A stretch of DNA of 64,000 bases from Stercorarius parasiticus (lineage: Eukaryota; Chordata; Aves; Charadriiformes; Stercorariidae): assembly GCA_013396915.1 (NCBI GenBank), contig VWZL01004378.1:186001-250000 (forward strand), given 5' to 3'. This document shows, piece by piece, positions 55,679-64,000 of the stretch; within the stretch, counting starts at the first letter, position 1; every line of letters begins with the position of its first letter. The notes beneath the pieces are model-generated. The model worked only from the letters and a program-made list of their open reading frames with translations, did no database searches and was not told the DNA's origin. A program made the translations under genes and the position numbers.

Positions 55679-58600
55679 GTGGCGGAAGGAGTCTGTGTCT
55701 CCACGTGGTTCTGTTCAGCATTTGGAAAAAGAGGAAGGACTGGTGCCTTCTCATGGTTGCACGGTTATCTTTCTTCTGCAGCCTCTGCCCTTTCCAGTAT
55801 TCACTGCAGTGGTAAAGCTCCAGCCAAGTTCTTCCTTCTGCTACAGAAGCAGAAAACTGTCTCTTGAGCTGAGTAATAACCTCTGTTAGTGACAGTAGAG
55901 CTAGGGAGCATAGCTGAGCAGTTCATATTCTATCCAGTACAGTCTGTACATGAATGTATATACACACCCGTGTATATATATCCTGCTGTTTGCTACAGTT
56001 GTATAGAGAGATATACAGGAACCTGAAACCAATTAAATAGCAAAAACTAAATAGAAGATCTATTTTAAAGATGTAAACTCATTGCTAACGGGGTGAAAGA
56101 GAAAAGAGCTGCAAATTGATTAAGCTGTTCCACAGAGAAGACAGATTGTTGTCATCCTGACCTTTAAAGCTGCTCAGGATATATCAATAGGAACGCCTTC
56201 TGAGTACAGTATTCTATGAATTTTTTCATTTATATTCTCTTGTTTTTCTCCTTACATGCTGGCTTGTAGCCAGTTCGTTTCATGGTCTTGCTTATACATA
56301 TGTTCTGCTACAGCTGCATTTTTCCAAAGTGCCCAATTTCACAGCACTCCAGCCTTCCTTAGGATGACAAATGATGCCCCTGCTGCTCTGACCAGCAGAA
56401 CTGTAATTGCAGCCTGAGACGGGGACAGCTGAACCGACGCCATGCTGCAGTTTGGGTATATCCTTAAGTTGAAACTTGATTGCGTTTGTTTATTGTAGTT
56501 GAGTTTCCAATTCCACCAATTAAGGCATTAACTGCTGACATTAGTTGTAACATTGAGGAAAGCAGAATTGCTCAGCAGTTGAAAGCAGTGTCAAATCAGC
56601 AGTTATTTATTTACCATTGCTCTGTAATGTGTTGTAACACATCGGACTATAAAGAAGTTTAATGAGTTGCAACAATGCGTGTAGCCTCTCAGAGATACTG
56701 GGATGCAGTTCAATGAGTTTTTTTGATAAAGGGCTTAAAACTAGACTTTCTCCACTGCTGTGCTGAACGTCTAGATGAGTGCTGTTATGATCACAGTAGG
56801 TACAACAGATTGTTGTCTTTTTCGGACTAACACGTTTTGGGAGCAAAAACTAAACAATCCAGTTCAACTGGCCCTGTGAGATATCAGTTCAGCAGGGATG
56901 CGACAGAAGAGTAGGAGGAGAGGCTAAGAGCATGGTTTGTACTCTGCTTGTCCAAGCTGCCTTGTTGGCTCATACATAATTAGTGTAAGACTCGTAAATG
57001 TGCCTCCATTATTCTCTAAACTCTTTTCGGGATGTTGGTTTCATTTTTTTGGTTGTTTACAATGCTTTTTTTTTTAGAGTACAGCAAACGTATTGCATGC
57101 TCTGCACAGGGACTTTTTCAGCGGTTTAGCATAAATTTAAATATACCGCTGTTTTGCCTGTAAGAAAAAAAAAACCAACCAAAAAACAAAAACCAAAGAA
57201 AACCCCCTCTGGCTTTATATAAAAAGCTGCATGGGGAGTGATGCTGGATTTCCTTCTTACCAAAGATGCTCATTTGCCCAATTAATTTTACAGGGAACTT
57301 GAGATGTTCAAATCTCATTTTCCAAAGGATTCTTTCCAAAACAAAAGAACCATCCCAATAATATCTGTGAGTGCTATTATCAGTTTTAAGAAAATCCCCT
57401 TATTTATTTAATTAGGGAGTGCAGCTTCAAAGTGATTAACAGTGTGGTATTACCTCTTGTAATTTATGTTCTATTAAGACTGTTTTTCTGCTTTTATTCC
57501 AGTCAGAAATTCAGCATATTTACTGATGGTATTTTCTGATTTCTTTAAGATCAATCTAAGCCATGAAAGTCAGTAGTTATTATCAGACACTTACAGAAAC
57601 CAGTTAGTGGTTGCACTTCCAAAAGGCACTCTGTGGAAATGACATTGTCCCAGTGACTTTCTGATCAGATTCACTCCGTGTAAATAGATGTTATTCTCTA
57701 ACTGTCAGCCATGCTGTATTAGCCTGGGAGCTGAGAGACAAGGTGTGTTCTCGTTGCTTCGTGAATCAATATTGCTAATAAAGATTCTCTATACCCAAAT
57801 CTAGTTTTTATTATTCCTAGAAGCTGTCATCGCAAGTACAGTGGGAACAAAATTAATCTGTCTTTTGTGGAGGGTTGTCAAATCGGAAGACAGTCCATTT
57901 CAGTCACTAGTGTCTGTTGGTGCAATGTGAGCAGGAGGGGAAAATAAAGTAATAATGAGGACACTTTTCTCATTATTAATGCTAGTAGTTAAAACTGCAT
58001 ATAGAGGAAGCAGTTCTGTTGAGTAAGGTAATTCCATTTTTATTCAGACAATTTCAAAATACAGTGAGGGGAGAAGAACCATTATTAGTGTATGTAGTTT
58101 CTCCCAAAGGACCAAGGAAAGATTGCTTTCCATGGCATATTTTTCTGTAACTTATCCAGTCTCCTATTAAGTGTCCAAATGTCCCCGTTTTATCTATTTT
58201 CTTTTTCTAGTCTATCAAATGGCATTTTGTTGCGGGCATGATCCAGCAAACCTTCCACGGGTTCCTGCAAGAATTGGATTAAACCTTGTATTAATTCCAC
58301 TCGACGCTACTCCAGTTAACTTCTGTCCATAAACTTGAGCAACCTGCTCTGAGTTGTGCCCTGGCTTCTGGACTACCATTAGGCCAGGCTGTAGTCCTGG
58401 GCTTTTGCGGACTCTCTTGATGAAGGGCTCAGGCTGGTAGGCAGGTGAGAGTGCACGAGGCTGGGAGCTGTGCAGGGCTGGGGGCTTTGCTGTACAGCTC
58501 CACCATTGCACCACGTTGAGTGAAGGAGGCGCAAAGTGCTGCGGGTAGGGACCCTCTGTTACTCTTCATCCATGCCCTATCCCAAGAGCTTGAGCTGTCG

Positions 58601-58800
58601 CGATGGATCTTTCAAGAATAAATGGATCAAATATATAATTAATGTTCCTTTTTTACCCTCTTTAAAAATAGATCCTTCAGGCCTTTATTTCAGTCACTGC
58701 ATACCTGCAGATGGTGCTTTCACCTGTCCCAGTGAGAACCGCAGAGTTTGGCTAAGGGATTCTTACAACCCGAATCTGTTTCAGAACAGCTTGAAGCAAG

Positions 58801-58849
58801 GGGCTGGACTGGTCTACAGAGGTTCCCTCCAGCCTTAACCATTCTGTCC
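58801..58849 (+). mobile_element. Short, diverged CR1 3'-end relic
   Basis: GGGCTGGACTGGTCTACAGA followed by GGTTCCCTCCAGCCTTAACC and ATTCTGTCC matches the CR1 3' tail with several changes. Nothing of the coding part is recognisable upstream, so this is a very short or eroded insertion. Confidence 0.7.
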
Positions 58850-60215
58850 TCCTGCAAACAGTCTGATGCTCAATGCATGCAAATGAGCACGACTACTGTT
58901 TTCACTGAAGCCAGATGTATTTACGCTAGTTGCTGGATCTGGCCTTTTTTATCCCTGAAGAATAACAGTGAATGAATAATCTGCGAATTGTTTCTTCATG
59001 GCGGTCCTTCCTGGAACAGTTGCTCCAAATGTGGTTTGTACAGTTCTGTAAAAGTTGTTGTCTCACTTCAACATTTCCATGAATAATAGGTGAATACTAA
59101 GTTTTCTTGCGGTGAAGTGATTGCTTTACGGTTTGATGCACCATTCGTACTGTTTGACGCTTCAACTATTCCCCTCTGTGCTCTGCAATGTTGTTTGTAG
59201 GCTCTGAAATGGCTTTCTTCTATGAAAACTTAAATAGCATTAAAGAACAAAAACTGCTGTGATAAACTACTTCTCTCACCTTACAGTAGTTTGTAAGGTG
59301 CATTAGTTCAGTAGCGTCTCCTTACCCTGTAGCTCTTTCACATCCATTATAAAAGTCTTTAAAAAAAAAGCTCTGAAGAAGAGCATATGATCTGTCTAAA
59401 CTTACAAACCCATTCATCTCTTCCATGCTTTCCTCCAGTCCATGTGGTATACAGTGATCTAAAACCAGGCCACCTCAACCGGTGACCTCGTAAGATAGCA
59501 TGGGTAAGACTTCTGTAGGACATTGAGAGACTGGGCTGTGTTACTAGGTGCTTACGGGGTGGCTGCGAATGTCACTCCTGTTGTCTTCCTCAAGCACTAG
59601 AGAGCCACTGAGGAGCATTGGTCTGCTGCAGATACAGAGAACCCCAAGTCTTAATCACATATGATCCTTCATGGCATTTTCATAAGAACTGGAATGACAT
59701 GGTCTGGTTTATCTTCTGTTTATTAATCCATTAATCCAGCACATGCTACTATATACTCTCTCTCCAACTATTTTTATACTTCTGCAGAAGAACTGATTAA
59801 GAACCAAAGACAGTTGTCCTGGGCACTGTGTTGAGGCACTGCAGGAGGTGGCCTTCCTGCGGAAATGGGTGAGATGTTACTGGTGAAAGAGGATGAGAAT
59901 GAACACTTAGGAACTGAATGAGCAGTGTTAGGGCAACAAATGATGGCATCATCTTATTGCCATTATTCTTACTGGCTATACATAGAAAAAAAAGTCCAGA
60001 CATCCGCTGAGCAGGGACAGGCAGGGTCATGCTGGAGTCTGCTGTGGCTTATCCATGGTGATTGTTCACTTGTGATTGAGTCTGGGCCACTGATGGGTTT
60101 CTGGTCCCAGCACAGAGTTAGGATGTGGCAGGACATGCATCAATGTCATAGACTTATCTGTTAAGGCAATGCAGGGCTTGTTTATCAGAGTCTACCTGGA
60201 GGAATTAGGCTGAAC

Positions 60216-60255
60216 AGAGAAAATGGGAAAGGAAAAGGGGAAGGAGGAAGGAGGA
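60216..60255 (+). repeat. 40-base uninterrupted purine tract
   Basis: From 60216 to 60255 every + strand base is A or G, with several GGAAGGAGG-type blocks. Such tracts can form triplex DNA. Confidence 0.9.
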
Positions 60256-60464
60256 CTTGAAAGCAAGAGGGACAGGTTTGAAGTAAAGCTGAGCCAGAAT
60301 GTAGGAGATAAAGGAAATAAGATAACGTTTTTGTTTCAACAGGGTAGGATATCCAGTTCATCTTCAGCAAAACATTTGAGGATTCCAAGCTGATATTTTC
60401 TCTGTTTCGTCATTTGTCCCTGAAAGCTGTAATCTTCTCTGCATTTTTATTTTTTGGGTTGGTT

Positions 60465-60480
60465 TGTTGTTGTTGTTGCT
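60465..60480 (+). repeat. TTG trinucleotide repeat
   Basis: Five TTG/TGT units in a T-rich context. Confidence 0.85.
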
Positions 60481-61514
60481 TTTTCTTCCTAACCTGAATG
60501 CCTTCAGCTGTTCCCATAGTTTCTGTTGCTGGCTGGAATCCCACTTGCATCTTACAGGAAACTTGTCACTTGGCCAGAAATTTATTGAGAAAACAACCCA
60601 GCCTGAGCTGGCAGAGGAGAATGCAAGTACTCATAATATTTTCAGTCTTCTTTGGCCTTCAGCAGAGACATTCTTGAGGCATAAAATTTTGGTTTGGGTG
60701 TAGATTCAATCTTCCTCAGCGTATAAAAGTGTTTGGGTCTGAAAATCCTTATGGCCATTCTAAAATCTGTCTCTCAAAGGGCTGATGATGATTTTGCTTT
60801 TACTGAAGCTCTGTTAGTGTGTGATGGCACGACTCTGTCATTGAAGCTCAGCAGTTCTGCTCATTAGCCTCCTGTTAAATCTAGAAGAAGCAAAGGTGCA
60901 TGTTTATTTACCTTCTTTCTGCCCATTCTCATCTGTGAGAATATCTTAACAACTCCAGGAAGAACTGAGCACGCCGTGGTAACAGCTGCTCCAGAGGGAG
61001 ATGTAGTTTCTCTGCTTAAGAGAAAGAGATGCAGACAAGTGCTACTGCATGGGTTTTTTTCTTTTCTTTTTTAAGCAGTTACTTCAGCCTGGGACTTTGT
61101 ACGAAAGCAGTGCACCTTGGCAGCAAAGCTGCATAATGAGAAAGAAAATGTCAGCAAAATACTGCCTTTCTTTCCCCTTTTTCCTAACCATGCTTAACAA
61201 AATAAGTTTAAAATGAGGGGCAGACTTTGTGGCCAAGTAACTTTTGCCCAGGGAGTAGGTCCACTGGCATTAGCAGGACTACTTCTCTTTCAGATAGCTG
61301 CTCTGAATAAGGGTTACAGGATCTGACCAGAAGTTGAAATCAAATTCAATGTGAAACTTAATGACATTGTCCAATAGTGTTGCTACTCAGTACAGAATGG
61401 TGTCTGTCTTGTTGCGGCATTTGACCAGCCGCGATTTCCAATGCATTTGTGTTTGTCATCTCTGAAAATTAGGGTAGTGGTATGTGGGTTACAGGTTTAA
61501 GAAAGAAAAAGGAC

Positions 61515-61547
61515 AATAAAACTGAATTGGATAATAAAACTGAATTG
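61515..61547 (+). repeat. Short tandem duplication, 18-bp period
   Basis: AATAAAACTGAATTG occurs at 61515-61529 and again, exactly, at 61533-61547. Confidence 0.9.
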
Positions 61548-62538
61548 CACAATTGGCATGGGGAAGGTTTTGGGTAGAAGGGGGGATTGTTAGATGGTCA
61601 TTATGGCTGTACTGAATGGAGAAGAGCCAGGATTAAAACAGGTGTGTGTCCATATGGAAGCAGAGTAGTAAAGCACAAAAACAACTGGATGACTTGGTGG
61701 CTCACTCAGTGAATAATGTTCAAAGGAACCATGTCATTGGGGGTTCTCATTTTTTCCCTCATCCATATTACATATATTCATTTTTTTCCAAGATACCCTG
61801 GTATTGAGTTAAAAACAGGATTTTGTTTGTGAAGTTCAGAGAGCCTGCCTGCCACCTCGGAGGGTGGGTGTTGCTTCCCTCTGTCTGGGGCAGAGCCACG
61901 AGACCCTCACTGTGGACTGTAAAACAAAGAGCAATTTTTTTCACTGTTAAATCTCAGCATAAACTGCAAAGAATGGGTAGCACATACTGGTTAATGCAGC
62001 ACAGCCTGAGGTCACCCCACTTTGTGTTATTAATGTATCCTCCCGGAGGTGTGAGCTTTCATTTAAACCAATACAGACTCCAAGTCATCAACACCATAGA
62101 ACACTGAACAAACAGCCTCTACGAATATATGCATTTTGTGTTATCCACTAAGTATGGAATATTTCTCTAATTTGTCCATAATTTTGTCCAGAATTATTAT
62201 AAACACTTTTTATTTGATTTATGAAAAGTGCATTCTTTTTTTTTCCCTGTTGAAAAAGCCAAAGAGGAAGAATTTGGTTTTACTTCACTTTGATTTTTAA
62301 AATTATCATTAAGAAGGCTAAAAGAATTTTATGATGGAAAAAAAAAAAACATAGGAAAAGACGACCTTGGTAAACTCTTACAAAAAATACCATCACAGTT
62401 TTCCATTGTTCTCACTCTCTTAGACATTTCTCTGTTTTTTCAAGAGCCTTTTAAAAATGGATTAGCTGAGATCATAATTGGTACTCTGGATTGATCTCTG
62501 GATTAAGTTATTCAGCTGGAAATTGTCTCATATACATA

Positions 62539-62575
62539 TGTGTGTGTGTGTGTGTATATCCACATATATATATAT
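62539..62575. repeat. TG/TA microsatellite
   Basis: A TG run of about nine units, a short interruption (ATCCAC), then an AT run. Confidence 0.9.
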
Positions 62576-63270
62576 TCAAAAACCCCAACTTCTAACTGCT
62601 TGTTTCACATAATGTTCAATATACCGGGTGAGCCCTTTGCAGGATTTGATATTATTGAAGTGGTTAGTGCAAACATATATTTTAAGTTTTTGAGTGCAGT
62701 AGAATAGAATTGGCTTTGATTGCTTTATGTAATTCTGCAATCAATATTTCCCAGTTTTCACTATCCCTTGATATGTGAATCTTTCCTTTTAAGAGAAAAC
62801 AGCATAGATGCAAATTAATCTACATTTTCATCAGTAAGATCTATAGATGTAAGATTTAACAAATTCTGCTTAACTTGGTTTGATTTTGGAGAAAAAAACG
62901 GAACATGAAGACTGCCAAGAGAATGTTGTTTCAATACAATATGGTTTCAGTGTTTCAACAGATAGATACAAGTAAATTCACTTTCTGTGGTGGTTGGAAA
63001 GACCTTTAACTGACCTGTTTCAGTGACTTGGGTGCCCCAAAAGCCTTATCTGTGTTAGGGGTGTGTAACGAATGGTTTGTATTTAACATGGGATCCAGTA
63101 ACAAGAACCTGGAAAATGATGCATACAAATCTTGACAAATATTCCAAGTGTAATGCTGTTAAAAATGCATGCCTTTATTTTAACTCATGCTGTATAAACA
63201 TAAAAACCAATGCCAAGACTTTCTGCCTGTATAAAGGTAAACTGACCCCACAGAAATTACTTGGGATTTT

Positions 63271-63294
63271 TATATATATATATATATATATATA
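63271..63294. repeat. (TA)12 microsatellite
   Basis: Twelve uninterrupted TA units; likely length-variable between individuals. Confidence 0.95.
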
Positions 63295-64000
63295 GTAATT
63301 TAGTCCTAAATGCTGTTGGAATATGCTACTTCTCCCCCTCCTCCAGCTTCTGAGTGCCTATACAAATAATTTTTGAAAAAATTCTCTGCCATTTAAAACA
63401 TGAGCAAGCCTAAAACCTGTAAAAATAGCTCATATTGCTAGCAATGTCAATGGCCTCTAATACAGAAAATGAGAGAACTGTCAGTACAAGGGAGATTTAA
63501 GAGGACAGACATTTTCTTGTAAGCTGGTAGAGGGACATCGAATACGTGTTCAGTCCTTCTTGTCACTAGAAGAGCCAGATACACATTGCAGGTGAATTTG
63601 ATCTCAAGCCATATCTCCTTCTAAGGATCGTTGGAAACAACCTCCATGTGTCTCGCTGCTATTCCCTTTGTAGTCCTCAGCTTCTGTGCGCAGGAACTGG
63701 ACAGCCTGTGCCAGCCTTGCTTCTGCTGAAACAGATTTTGTACAGGGAACTAACAACGAACAGTTTAGTTAAGTGCACTGCTAGAGCAGGTACTGGAGAT
63801 CTACTGAAGAACTAACATCCAAAAGAAGCTAACTATCTGGCTTGCAGGGTGGAGGAAAACTGAGTTCTTGTCCATGTGTTTCAGTTTTGTTTATGCTAGA
63901 GTTTCTAAAGTCTGACTTGGCTGTTCAGATGCATACATGCAGTAGCTGTTGAATAGACCACAAAGGACAAGCCTACAGACACAGGTAGAGGGAAACATTC

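Larger units (their letters stand above)
37394..64000 (+). other. CNTNAP5: Intron (5' part, at least 26.6 kb) after the last visible exon
   Basis: Begins with GTAAGT and has no matching 3' exon in the window. I looked for the tryptophan- and cysteine-rich Caspr exon expected next and did not find it. The stretch contains a poly(A) run at 38786-38800, a large CR1 copy at 41760-42655, an old antisense CR1/L3 relic at about 42900-43425, a MIR-like relic near 52715-52800, CR1 3' ends at 54557-54758 and 58801-58849, a Z-DNA-prone GT/GC run at 55660-55678, a 40-base all-purine run at 60216-60255, a short tandem duplication at 61515-61547, and TG/TA repeats at 62539-62575 and 63271-63294. Between these I see nothing gene-like. 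Confidence 0.85.

Overview
This window is vertebrate nuclear DNA, most likely from a bird. The main evidence is several CR1-family LINE fragments, including one large copy with recognisable reverse-transcriptase motifs, in otherwise sparse, AT-leaning intronic sequence. Three assembly imperfections (8 N, 342 N and a single n) suggest a draft assembly.

The only host protein-coding gene I can support is a central piece of a contactin-associated protein-like (CNTNAP/Caspr, neurexin superfamily) gene on the + strand, best matching CNTNAP5. Three internal exons are visible: 9952-10058 (an EGF-like domain with all six cysteines), 24142-24261 (start of the fibrinogen-C-like segment) and 37193-37393 (its continuation). 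All three have AG acceptors and GT donors. Their splice phases are compatible (enters in phase 2, then phase 1 at every later junction), and together they give one uninterrupted reading of about 142 residues. The introns between them are 14.1 kb and 12.9 kb. The flanking introns run off both ends, at least 9.95 kb upstream and at least 26.6 kb downstream. No promoter, first exon, last exon or 3' UTR lies in the window.

Region by region: 1-9951 is intron, with an unexplained 233-codon antisense open frame at 7613-8314. 10059-24141 is intron, with an ancient repeat near 12.7-13.3 kb and an 8-N break in a T/C-rich tract at 13.8 kb. 24262-37192 is intron, with an old L3-like LINE relic near 27 kb and two antisense CR1 pieces, one of them broken by the 342-N gap. 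37394-64000 is intron, with the largest CR1 copy (41.76-42.65 kb), an adjacent much older CR1/L3-like relic on the opposite strand (42.9-43.4 kb), two further CR1 3' ends, and several simple repeats in the last 10 kb.

The two CR1 copies that retain the polymerase region each carry a substitution in the catalytic FADD box, at different aspartates. Both are also truncated or interrupted, so they are dead. I see no tRNA, rRNA, CRISPR, operon-like system or intact mobile element. No undescribed system is evident. The items most worth checking are the antisense open frame with a poly(A) signal just after its stop, the twice-occurring 14-bp palindrome, and the CR1 copies that coincide with assembly breaks.
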